DNA of 18,746 bases from Sphingomonadales bacterium (GTDB lineage: Bacteria; Pseudomonadota; Alphaproteobacteria; Sphingomonadales; Sphingomonadaceae), in the NCBI GenBank assembly GCA_025360285.1, contig JANYCM010000270.1, forward strand, positions 1-18,746. Direction: 5' to 3'. Below, piece after piece: positions 1 to 6,598 of this stretch. Under the pieces are notes generated by a model. That model had not been told where the DNA came from. It did not search any database and saw only the letters and a program-made list of their open reading frames with translations. Position 1 is the stretch's first letter; each line of letters starts with the position of its first letter. Made by a program: the position numbers and the translations under genes.

Positions 1-191
1 ACGTTAAATGGGGTCACTGGCCCAACCGTCAAGAGGCGGGTCCGCGTCAGAAAACGCCCCCGGCCGCGCCGAAATGCCGGCCAATATTGTTACGGAGTCG
101 GATTAAAATCGCGTAATACTACTGTGTTGACTTGCATTATAGTAAATGCCACTCTGGCAATCCGAATAGAGACGAGGCTGAAACAGAAGAT

Positions 192-216
192 TTATTTACA
201 GGACGGGTGTAAATAA
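192..216. promoter_or_regulatory. Operator-like palindrome upstream of the ice-binding protein gene
   Basis: Two perfect 9-base inverted arms, TTATTTACA (192-200) and TGTAAATAA (208-216), flank a 7-base GC-rich spacer. The arms are AT-rich in an otherwise GC-rich region and lie about 70 bases before the start codon at 289. There is no T-run after it, so a transcription-factor operator is more likely than a terminator. I cannot name the regulator. The rest of 1-288 contains no convincing gene; a TTGACT at 127-132 has no matching -10 at normal spacing. Confidence 0.45.
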
Positions 217-288
217 GTTACAAATTGATTAATGATCGCTTCCCTCAGGGTCTGATGACGTCGTTTAAACAGCGTATGGAATCCTGTC

Positions 289-1161
289 ATGACTTTTGTC
301 TTCCGGATCGGTCGTTTGCTTGCCCCTCTTGGCACTATGGCAGCGCTGTTGGCCGCGTCGGCACCGGCCATGGCGACGACCTATCTTGGCGCCGCCACCG
401 AATTTGCCATTCTGGCCGGGGCCGGATTGACCAACAGCGGCAATAGCATCGTCGATGGTGATCTGGGCCTGGTGACGGGCCTGGCGGTCACCGGCACGGC
501 AACGCTGGCAGGGGTGCACAGCATCCATATCGGCGACACGGTCGCCATCCAGGCGCAGGCCAATGCCGCGGCGGCGCGAATCGCCTTTGCTGCAATGGCG
601 TCCACTGTCGATCTTTCCGGCCAGGACCTGGGCAGCGTCGGCGTGCTCACCCCCGGCGTCTATCGCTTTGCCGCGGCGGCGCAATTGACCGGCACGCTGA
701 CGCTGGATTTCACCGGTAACCCCGACGCGGCCTTCGTCTTCCTGATCGGTTCGGCGCTGACCACGGCAACTGGATCGGATGTCGTCATCAAGGGCGGCGG
801 CAGCAAGAGCGGCGTCTATTTCGACGTTGGCAGCTCGGCGACGCTGGGCACGAATTCGATCTTTTCGGGCAATATCCTGGCGCGCACCGCCATCACCATC
901 AATCACGCCGCCCGCATCCTGTGCGGCCGCGCCGTCGCGCTGGATGCTGCTGTCACGATGGATGGCAACAATGTTTCGAATAATTGCCGCAGCGGAACGC
1001 TCGGCGGCAACCGCGATGATTTCGGCAGCAATGGCTTTGCCGGCGGCTTTGGGTCGTCGGTGCCGGAACCCGGCGCCTGGGCACTGCTGATCACCGGTTT
1101 TGGGCTGGTGGGGACGGCGCTGCGGCGTGGGCGGAGCGTTCGCCCGGCGCTGATCGCATGA
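289..1161 (+). CDS. Ice-binding-fold (DUF3494-type) secreted protein with PEPxxWA-CTERM tail
   Basis: This 290-residue protein starts with a signal peptide (about 1-29, hydrophobic stretch ending APAMA). Residues 33-230 match the DUF3494/ice-binding beta-solenoid family: an early FAILAGAGLTNSG segment, GDLGLVTG, LTPGVYRF, the LTGTLTLDFTGNPDAAFVF block, and GSSATLGTNSIFSGNILA near the end. Cysteines 212 and 233 could form a disulphide. After a glycine-rich linker, residues 259-280 form a PEPxxWA sorting signal: PEP, Trp264, a hydrophobic helix, then Arg-Arg. Such tails are recognised by exosortase and usually accompany surface or exopolysaccharide-associated proteins. Ice binding itself is not shown; in mesophiles the fold often serves adhesion. 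The Shine-Dalgarno is weak (GGA at 278-280). The gene converges on purL with a 2-base gap. Confidence 0.85.
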   Translation: MTFVFRIGRLLAPLGTMAALLAASAPAMATTYLGAATEFAILAGAGLTNSGNSIVDGDLGLVTGLAVTGTATLAGVHSIHIGDTVAIQAQANAAAARIAFAAMASTVDLSGQDLGSVGVLTPGVYRFAAAAQLTGTLTLDFTGNPDAAFVFLIGSALTTATGSDVVIKGGGSKSGVYFDVGSSATLGTNSIFSGNILARTAITINHAARILCGRAVALDAAVTMDGNNVSNNCRSGTLGGNRDDFGSNGFAGGFGSSVPEPGAWALLITGFGLVGTALRRGRSVRPALIA

Positions 1162-1163
1162 TC

Positions 1164-3365
1164 CTATAATTCGCCCTTGAGCATTGCCGGCAACGCGCCT
1201 TCATGCGCGGCACGGAGGTCGGCGAGAGGGATGATGACGCTGGCGAGTGTGAGCGTGTCGCCACCGGTGGTTCCGATCCGACGCAGCCGATCCAACTGCG
1301 CGCCATCCAGCGTGTCCTGCCGGCTGGCCCAGCTTTCCAACGCCGCTGGGTCAGGAACGGTTATTACAAAGCGTGCCTGATCCTCGCCGAACCACCAACC
1401 CTCCGGGATCAGGTCGTGCCGAGCCGATACGCGGGCGCCTATGTCGCCGGCGAGCGCCATTTCGGTCAAGGCAACGGCGAGACCGCCATCGGAAACATCA
1501 TGGACGGCGCTGGCGATACCCGCCTCAAGCAACTCTCGAACGACCCAGCCACTCCAGAGTTCGGACCCAAGATCGACTGGCGGCGGCGGCCCTTGCTCAC
1601 GAGCATGGCATTCGCGCAGCCATAGTGATTGTCCGAGATGGCCTGCGCTTTCCCCGACGAGATAGATCGCCTCCTCGGCCGCCTTGAACGCTATGCTTGC
1701 CTGCTGGTCATAATCCGCGATTACGCCCACGCCGCCAATCGCCGGCGTCGGCAAAATCCCCACACCATTGGTTTCATTATACAAACTCACATTCCCCGAC
1801 ACGACCGGGAAGTCCAGAACCCGGCACGCCTCGGCCATGCCCTCGATGCAGCCAACAAATTGCCCCATGATCTCAGGCCGCGTCGGCGCGCCGAAATTCA
1901 TGCAGTCGGTGATCGCCAGCGGCTTCGCCCCTACCGCGATCAGGTTGCGCCAGGCCTCGGCCACCGCCTGCTTGCCGCCTTCCACCGGGTCGGCAAAGCA
2001 GTAGCGCGGGGTGCAATCGGTGGTGATCGCCAGCGCCTTTTTGGTGCCGTGCACCCGCACCACCGCGGCGTCGCCGCCCGGCCGCTGCATTGTGTCGGCA
2101 CCGACCATATGGTCGTACTGCTCCCAGATCCAGCGCTTCGAACACAGGTCGGGCGAGGCCATCAGCTTCAGCAAATCGGCGCCAATGTCCGTCGATTCGG
2201 GCACATCGGTCAGCGGCGCGCGCTTCGGCGTCGGCACCCAGGGGCGATCATATTTCGGCGCGGCATCGGCGAGCGGCGCCAGCGGAATGTCGCCAACGAT
2301 ATCGCCGTGGAAGGTCAGCGTCAGGTTGCCGCCCGCCACAACTTCGCCGATCACCGCAAAATCCAGTTCCCATTTGCGGAAGATGCTTTCCGCAAAAGCT
2401 TCGCGGCCGGGCTTGAGCACCATCAGCATCCGCTCCTGGCTCTCCGACAGCATCATCTCATAGGGCGTCATGCGCTCCTCACGCACCGGCACCTTGTCGA
2501 GGTCGAGCCGCAGGCCGACGCCGCCCTTCGACGCCATCTCGACGCTCGATGAGGTCAGCCCCGCCGCTCCCATGTCCTGGATGGCGACGATAGCGTCCGA
2601 TGCCATCAGCTCAAGGCACGCCTCGATGAGCAGCTTTTCGGTGAACGGGTCGCCGACCTGCACCGTCGGGCGCTTGTCGGCGCTGGCGTCATCAAACTCG
2701 GCACTGGCCATGGTGGCGCCGTGAATGCCATCGCGGCCGGTCTTCGACCCGACATAGACCACCGGATTGCCGATACCGGCGGCGGCGCTGTAAAAAATCT
2801 TGTCCTGTTTCGCCACGCCGACCGTCATCGCGTTGACGATGATGTTGCCATTATACGCCTTGTGGAAATTGGTCTCGCCGCCGACGGTCGGCACCCCGAC
2901 GCAATTGCCATAGCCGCCGATGCCGGCGACGACGCCTTTGATCAGATGCTTCATCTTGGGCGCATCGATCTCGCCGAAGCGCAGCGCGTTCATGTTGGCG
3001 ACCGGCCGCGCGCCCATGGTGAAGACGTCGCGCAATATGCCGCCCACGCCGGTGGCGGCGCCCTGATAGGGCTCGATGAAGCTGGGGTGGTTATGGCTTT
3101 CCATCTTGAAGATGGCGGCGTCACCATCACCGATATCGATGACGCCGGCGTTTTCACCGGGGCCGCAGATCACCCAGGGGGCTTTGATGGGCAGTTTCGC
3201 AAGGTGGATCCGTGAGGATTTATAGGAACAATGTTCCGACCACATCACCGAAAAAATGCCGAGTTCGAGCAGATTGGGCACGCGCCCCATGCTGGCGACA
3301 ACGCGGTCATATTCTTCGGGTGTGAAGCCGTGCTCGGCAACGATCTGCGGGGTGATTTGGGTCAT
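1164..3365 (-). CDS. purL: Phosphoribosylformylglycinamidine synthase subunit PurL
   Basis: PurL converts formylglycinamide ribonucleotide to the amidine in step four of purine synthesis, using ATP and ammonia delivered by PurQ with PurS. At about 733 residues this is the small PurL form without a fused glutaminase, so purS and purQ must lie elsewhere. Family motifs are clear: GIFSVMWSEHCSYKSSR near the N-terminus, the ATP/metal segment ESHNHPSFIEP followed by GAATGVGGILRD, IQDMGAAGLTSSS, and SGNVSLYNET. The frame is open to an ATG at 3419, but homologs begin with the ITPxIVAEHG segment, which fits the ATG at 3365. A GGTGA lies 7 bases before the upstream ATG, so an 18-residue extension is not excluded. 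The promoter region is shared with the divergent SnoaL-like gene and contains a LexA-type box. Confidence 0.97.
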   Translation of the reverse strand: MTQITPQIVAEHGFTPEEYDRVVASMGRVPNLLELGIFSVMWSEHCSYKSSRIHLAKLPIKAPWVICGPGENAGVIDIGDGDAAIFKMESHNHPSFIEPYQGAATGVGGILRDVFTMGARPVANMNALRFGEIDAPKMKHLIKGVVAGIGGYGNCVGVPTVGGETNFHKAYNGNIIVNAMTVGVAKQDKIFYSAAAGIGNPVVYVGSKTGRDGIHGATMASAEFDDASADKRPTVQVGDPFTEKLLIEACLELMASDAIVAIQDMGAAGLTSSSVEMASKGGVGLRLDLDKVPVREERMTPYEMMLSESQERMLMVLKPGREAFAESIFRKWELDFAVIGEVVAGGNLTLTFHGDIVGDIPLAPLADAAPKYDRPWVPTPKRAPLTDVPESTDIGADLLKLMASPDLCSKRWIWEQYDHMVGADTMQRPGGDAAVVRVHGTKKALAITTDCTPRYCFADPVEGGKQAVAEAWRNLIAVGAKPLAITDCMNFGAPTRPEIMGQFVGCIEGMAEACRVLDFPVVSGNVSLYNETNGVGILPTPAIGGVGVIADYDQQASIAFKAAEEAIYLVGESAGHLGQSLWLRECHAREQGPPPPVDLGSELWSGWVVRELLEAGIASAVHDVSDGGLAVALTEMALAGDIGARVSARHDLIPEGWWFGEDQARFVITVPDPAALESWASRQDTLDGAQLDRLRRIGTTGGDTLTLASVIIPLADLRAAHEGALPAMLKGEL

Positions 3366-3433
3366 GCGCGGGCGATAGCGAAGCGGCGCGTGCAAGTCGA
3401 ATCGCGTGACGTTAGTCATTTATCTATCACCAT

Positions 3434-3448
3434 GTTCGTGCTATGTTC
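3434..3448 (+). promoter_or_regulatory. Candidate LexA (SOS) box between purL and the SnoaL-like gene
   Basis: GTTC, seven bases (GTGCTAT), then GTTC matches the alphaproteobacterial LexA motif GTTC-N7-GTTC. It ends 26 bases before the SnoaL-like start at 3475 and overlaps a possible -10 (TATGTT, 3442-3447) whose weak -35 match (TTTATC, 3419-3424) is 17 bases upstream. It is also upstream of purL. The spacer is less AT-rich than in the box near the polymerase gene, so a chance match is possible. Confidence 0.4.
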
Positions 3449-3474
3449 CGATTCGGTCACTGGGGAGTTGAACG

Positions 3475-3828
3475 ATGGATACAAGAGCAATCGCCGCCGA
3501 TGTTGTTGCCCTGTCAAAGGCCGGCAATCTGGATGGCATCGGCAGCAAATATTGGGCCGATGGTATTGTCAGCATTGAAGCCATGGACGGCCCGATGGGG
3601 CGGATGGAGGGCAAGGCCGCCGTCGCCGGCAAGGGCGTGTGGTGGAACGGCGCGCATGACGTGCACAGCGTCGAAACCTATGGCCCCTGGGTCAATGGCG
3701 ACCAGTTCAGTGTGCGCTGGGTGATGGATGTGACCCAGAAGGAAAGCGGCAATCGGATGACGATGGACGAAATAGCGCTGTACACGGTCAAGGACGGCAA
3801 GATCGTCGAGGAACGCTTTTTCTATTGA
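3475..3828 (+). CDS. SnoaL-like / NTF2-fold protein
   Basis: This 117-residue single-domain protein looks like a SnoaL-type member of the NTF2 superfamily. It has an N-terminal helix, a segment with paired acidic and hydrophobic residues (SIEAMDGPMGRMEGK), a central WW-containing strand region, and a final strand ending in KDGKIVEERFFY, typical of the family's last beta strand. Members range from polyketide cyclases to small ligand-binding proteins of unknown role, so no reaction can be assigned. A good Shine-Dalgarno (GGGGAG, 3462-3467) precedes the ATG. It is transcribed divergently from purL and converges on the Imm-like gene with a 9-base gap. The LexA-type box upstream raises the possibility of damage-inducible expression. 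Confidence 0.8.
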   Translation: MDTRAIAADVVALSKAGNLDGIGSKYWADGIVSIEAMDGPMGRMEGKAAVAGKGVWWNGAHDVHSVETYGPWVNGDQFSVRWVMDVTQKESGNRMTMDEIALYTVKDGKIVEERFFY

Positions 3829-3837
3829 TGGCGCCGG

Positions 3838-4152
3838 TCAGCCGCGCGTCAAGGCATAGGCCGTAGAGGCCACGCCTATGCCGACCAGCACGGCGACAAG
3901 CGCGACCAGCCGGCCACGATTTTCGGCCGTGCCGATGAAGCGGCTGATCACCGAATCATTGCGCTGGCCGCCGATCGCCCAGGCAATGAGCGCGAACCAG
4001 AGCAGCAAGGACAGCAGCGACAGAATGTTGAGCCGGGCGATCAGCCGCCGTTCCGGATGATGCCGGGCAAAGGCGATGGCGCTGGGCATGAAGTTGAACA
4101 CCAGGCCGACCAGAACGCCGATTCCCGCCCCGATCATCTGATGGCTGGTCAT
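3838..4152 (-). CDS. Small membrane protein of the T4 Imm-like (superinfection immunity) type
   Basis: The 104-residue protein has three hydrophobic segments, at about residues 5-27, 44-62 and 82-101. Its core, FMPSAIAFARHHPERRLI followed by ARLN and a hydrophobic run with WFALIAWAI, resembles the Imm_superinfect pattern (LP-x-IA-x-x-R-HPN ... LN ... hydrophobic run ending in W). In phage T4, Imm is an inner-membrane protein that blocks DNA entry by superinfecting phage; most bacterial relatives are uncharacterised. The match is to the family pattern only and the C-terminal third helix is extra, so function is not proven. The start is supported by GAAGGTG a few bases upstream. A 20-base palindrome lies just before the gene, and the C13 peptidase gene is upstream on the same strand. 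Confidence 0.65.
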   Translation of the reverse strand: MTSHQMIGAGIGVLVGLVFNFMPSAIAFARHHPERRLIARLNILSLLSLLLWFALIAWAIGGQRNDSVISRFIGTAENRGRLVALVAVLVGIGVASTAYALTRG

Positions 4153-4174
4153 TGCGGCACCTTCAACTTGTCGC

Positions 4175-4194
4175 TGTATTAGCTAAGTAATACA
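4175..4194. promoter_or_regulatory. Operator-like palindrome before the Imm-like gene
   Basis: Seven-base arms TGTATTA (4175-4181) and TAATACA (4188-4194) flank GCTAAG. The site lies 23 bases upstream of the Imm-like start codon, in the AT-rich gap after the C13 peptidase gene. On the minus strand it overlaps a plausible but weak promoter: TTGCCG, an 18-base spacer, then TAATAC. It could be a dimeric repressor operator; the regulator is unknown. Confidence 0.4.
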
Positions 4195-4227
4195 ATATTC
4201 GGCAACCGTGCGTCAAGCGGCTTGCGG

Positions 4228-5091
4228 TCAATGGCCATTCCATACCGTCTGCATGTCCGCCCCGACAAAGGCCAGCGGCCGCGACGGGGTTATGTGTCCG
4301 ACGCGTTCCTGCGCCGCGATACGGGCCTTTGCTGCAGCGAACCCCGCCGCCAGCGATCGACCCGGTTTGGCGAGCTCGCCGAGCAGCGACTCACCGAACA
4401 GGGTGAATTCACGGGAATCGTCACAGCCGAAACTGGTGCGATCGGCCGCCGCTGCCGCCACCACAATCGTCGCCGGGCCGGTCAGCGGCTTGATCCAGCT
4501 GCCGGCAAAACAAGCCGATACGATAATGATACGACGCCGGAAGCCGGCGGCATCAAGCGCCTTGGCCAGATCGCCGGCGCGCAGGGCCGAAAATTGCAGA
4601 TAGGGTGCATCCATGGCGATGGCGGCATCGGGCCCGCCATGCGATGTCAGATAGACGATGATCGTGTCGCCCGGCCGCGCCCGGCGGCCGAGCGCGGCCA
4701 AGGTCAGCGCCACCGTGCGCGGCGCCGCCAGCAGGCCGGTCTTTACCTGTTCGGGTGTATTGCTCATAACCAGCGCCGGGCCACCAATGCGCCGCGTCAG
4801 CACCGCCGCCGCCCGCCGCGCCTCACGATCGAAAATCGCCTGATAGCCCTGGCCGCCGATCGCCAACACGACATTTTCGTTGCCTGTCGGATGCGCCGGC
4901 AAGGCTGCCGTCGCCGCAGCAATCCGCGCCGCCTGGTCGATCAGCGCATCTTCAAGATCGAGTGATTCAAAACGCTTGGCCATTGCCGCCTCAGCGCGGT
5001 CAGCGGCATCGGGCGGATGGCCGGGCTTGGCCACCACGCCGCCGGCGCCGACGAGCAGCAGGACGATGACACATCGGGCGAACCGCAACAT
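4228..5091 (-). CDS. Secreted C13-family (legumain-like) cysteine peptidase
   Basis: From the ATG at 5091 the protein has 287 residues. An N-terminal hydrophobic helix (about 5-21) ends near VVAKPG and looks like a signal peptide. The core carries the clan CD catalytic dyad: His151 in YLTSHGG after a run of hydrophobic strand residues, and Cys194 in IIIVSACFAGSWI. The NENVVLAIGGQGYQAIFDREA segment matches the N-terminal strand region of bacterial peptidase C13 proteins. Clan CD includes legumain, caspases and GPI transamidase; bacterial members are mostly uncharacterised. The frame is open to an ATG at 5157, but that would bury the signal peptide behind 22 polar residues, so 5091 is preferred. 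A 6-base-arm palindrome (5107-5112 and 5119-5124) lies just upstream. It is divergent from the NADH dehydrogenase and upstream of the Imm-like gene by 75 bases. Confidence 0.8.
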   Translation of the reverse strand: MLRFARCVIVLLLVGAGGVVAKPGHPPDAADRAEAAMAKRFESLDLEDALIDQAARIAAATAALPAHPTGNENVVLAIGGQGYQAIFDREARRAAAVLTRRIGGPALVMSNTPEQVKTGLLAAPRTVALTLAALGRRARPGDTIIVYLTSHGGPDAAIAMDAPYLQFSALRAGDLAKALDAAGFRRRIIIVSACFAGSWIKPLTGPATIVVAAAAADRTSFGCDDSREFTLFGESLLGELAKPGRSLAAGFAAAKARIAAQERVGHITPSRPLAFVGADMQTVWNGH

Positions 5092-5195
5092 GGCGATGTT
5101 GTGCCCGACACGGTGCCGCGTGTCACCCACCCGATCGCCGCTTGGGCAAATCGCCATCAGCCGTTAAGGGTGCAGTGCAACACAGGTGAGGCCCG

Positions 5196-6527
5196 ATGCC
5201 GCGCATCCGAACAGACGGCAAGAAAACCCAGATCGTCATAGTCGGTGGCGGCGCCGGCGGGCTGGAACTCGTCACCAAATTGGGGGCGCATTTCCCGCGC
5301 GCGGATTTCGACATCATCCTCGTTGATCGCAACCCCACCCATATCTGGAAGCCGTTGCTCCACGAAGTCGCCGCCGGCTCGCTTGACGCCAACCTTGATG
5401 AGGTCGGCTATCGCGGCCATGCCTTTCGCTGGGGCTATCGCTATTTCGACGGCGCGCTGGAAACCATCGATCGCGCTGCCAAACAGATCGTCGTCGCGCC
5501 GATAACCGATGAAGACGGCAGCGAAGTCATCGGCCGCCACCGCATTCGCTATGACTATCTGGTACTCGCAGTAGGCAGTGTTTCCAATGATTTCGGCACA
5601 CCTGGCGTCAAGGAACATTGCCTCAGCCTGGAAACCCGCGCCGATGCTGATCGCTTCCGTCGCCGCCTGCTCAACCAGTGCCTGCGCGTTTCGCGGCAGA
5701 TGACGGCTGACCCGGATGCCGATGAATTTGCCCGTGTCGCCATCGTCGGCGGCGGCGCCACCGGCGTGGAACTGGCTGCCGAGCTTTATTCGGCTGCCAC
5801 GGCGCTGGGCTTTTACGGCCTGGAAGTCTTTGACGAAAAGCGCCTGCAGGTGACGTTGATCGAGGCTGGGCCGCGCATCCTGCCGGCGCTGCCCGAAAAA
5901 CTCGCCGCCGCGGCAACGGCAGAGCTTGAGGCGCTGGGCGTCCGCGTGCTGACCGCCACCCAGGTGACCAGCGCCACGGCCGATGCCATCATCACCAAAC
6001 AGGGCGAAACCATCCCGGCCGATATCAAGGTCTGGGCCGCCGGGGTGAAAGGCGCGGCGTTCCTGGCCGATATCGGCGGGCTGGAAACCACCCGCAACAA
6101 CCAGCTTGTCGTCGGGCCGACATTGCAGACGACGCGTGATGACAGCATCTTCGCCATCGGTGACTGCGCCTTTTACGTGCCGGAAGGCGAGGCCAAGCCG
6201 ATCCCGCCGCGCGCCCAGGCGGCGCACCAGATGGCGATGACCGCCTATCACAACATCCGCGCACTCATCGAAAACAAGCCGCTTCGGGCCTTTGTCTATC
6301 AGGACAAGGGTTCGCTGGTCAGCCTGGCGCGCTACACGACGGTCGGCAGCCTGATGGGCAATCTGGTCGGCGGCCGCATGGCGATCGAAGGCCGGCTGGC
6401 GCGGCTGGTCTATACCTCGCTGTACCGCATGCATCTGATCGCCATCCATGGCTGGCTGAAAGGCCTGTCACTGCTGCTGATCGGCCATGTCAACCAGGTG
6501 GTGAGGCCGAAGCTGAAGCTGCATTGA
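5196..6527 (+). CDS. ndh: Type II NADH dehydrogenase (NAD(P)/FAD-dependent oxidoreductase)
   Basis: This 443-residue protein is a peripheral membrane flavoenzyme that passes electrons from NADH to quinone without pumping protons. Two dinucleotide-binding motifs are visible: IVIVGGGAGGLE (13-24) for FAD and VAIVGGGATGVELAAEL (181-197) for NADH. The FAD-contacting FAIGDCAFYVPEGE segment lies near residues 320-333, followed by the RAQAAHQMA motif of this family. The last 60 residues are hydrophobic and basic, as in the membrane-attachment region of NDH-2 enzymes. AGGTGAGG a few bases before the ATG is a strong Shine-Dalgarno. It is divergent from the C13 peptidase gene and stands alone, as NDH-2 genes often do. 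A related quinone oxidoreductase of the same fold is possible. Confidence 0.9.
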   Translation: MPRIRTDGKKTQIVIVGGGAGGLELVTKLGAHFPRADFDIILVDRNPTHIWKPLLHEVAAGSLDANLDEVGYRGHAFRWGYRYFDGALETIDRAAKQIVVAPITDEDGSEVIGRHRIRYDYLVLAVGSVSNDFGTPGVKEHCLSLETRADADRFRRRLLNQCLRVSRQMTADPDADEFARVAIVGGGATGVELAAELYSAATALGFYGLEVFDEKRLQVTLIEAGPRILPALPEKLAAAATAELEALGVRVLTATQVTSATADAIITKQGETIPADIKVWAAGVKGAAFLADIGGLETTRNNQLVVGPTLQTTRDDSIFAIGDCAFYVPEGEAKPIPPRAQAAHQMAMTAYHNIRALIENKPLRAFVYQDKGSLVSLARYTTVGSLMGNLVGGRMAIEGRLARLVYTSLYRMHLIAIHGWLKGLSLLLIGHVNQVVRPKLKLH

Positions 6528-6562
6528 CGGCGGGAAACAGGGTTCGAGAATTTACACTATCC

Positions 6563-6590
6563 CGTCATCCCAGCTGACGCTGGGATGACG
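6563..6590. repeat. Perfect 12-base-stem hairpin (REP-like; possible bidirectional terminator)
   Basis: CGTCATCCCAGC (6563-6574) and GCTGGGATGACG (6579-6590) pair perfectly around a TGAC loop. It sits in the short gap between the convergent ndh-type and Y-family polymerase genes. Extragenic palindromes starting CGTCATCCC are common in alphaproteobacteria, so it is probably a dispersed repeat. There is no clear T-run, so any terminator role would be weak or Rho-assisted. Confidence 0.7.
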
Positions 6591-6598
6591 CACAACGC

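Noticed and set aside
103..117. TTAA-N7-TAAT resembling a CtrA site
   Set aside because: Only one half matches TTAA; insufficient for a CtrA call.
127..155. TTGACT as a sigma-70 -35 box
   Set aside because: No -10-like hexamer at 16-18 base spacing.
1629..2552. Long open frame on the plus strand within purL
   Set aside because: It is antisense to a clearly conserved purL; the composition (His, Arg, Ala rich) is typical of a GC-rich shadow frame.
5157..6449. 430-residue open frame antisense to the NADH dehydrogenase gene
   Set aside because: No recognisable domain, and the opposite strand encodes an unmistakable flavoprotein with good ribosome binding site and motifs.
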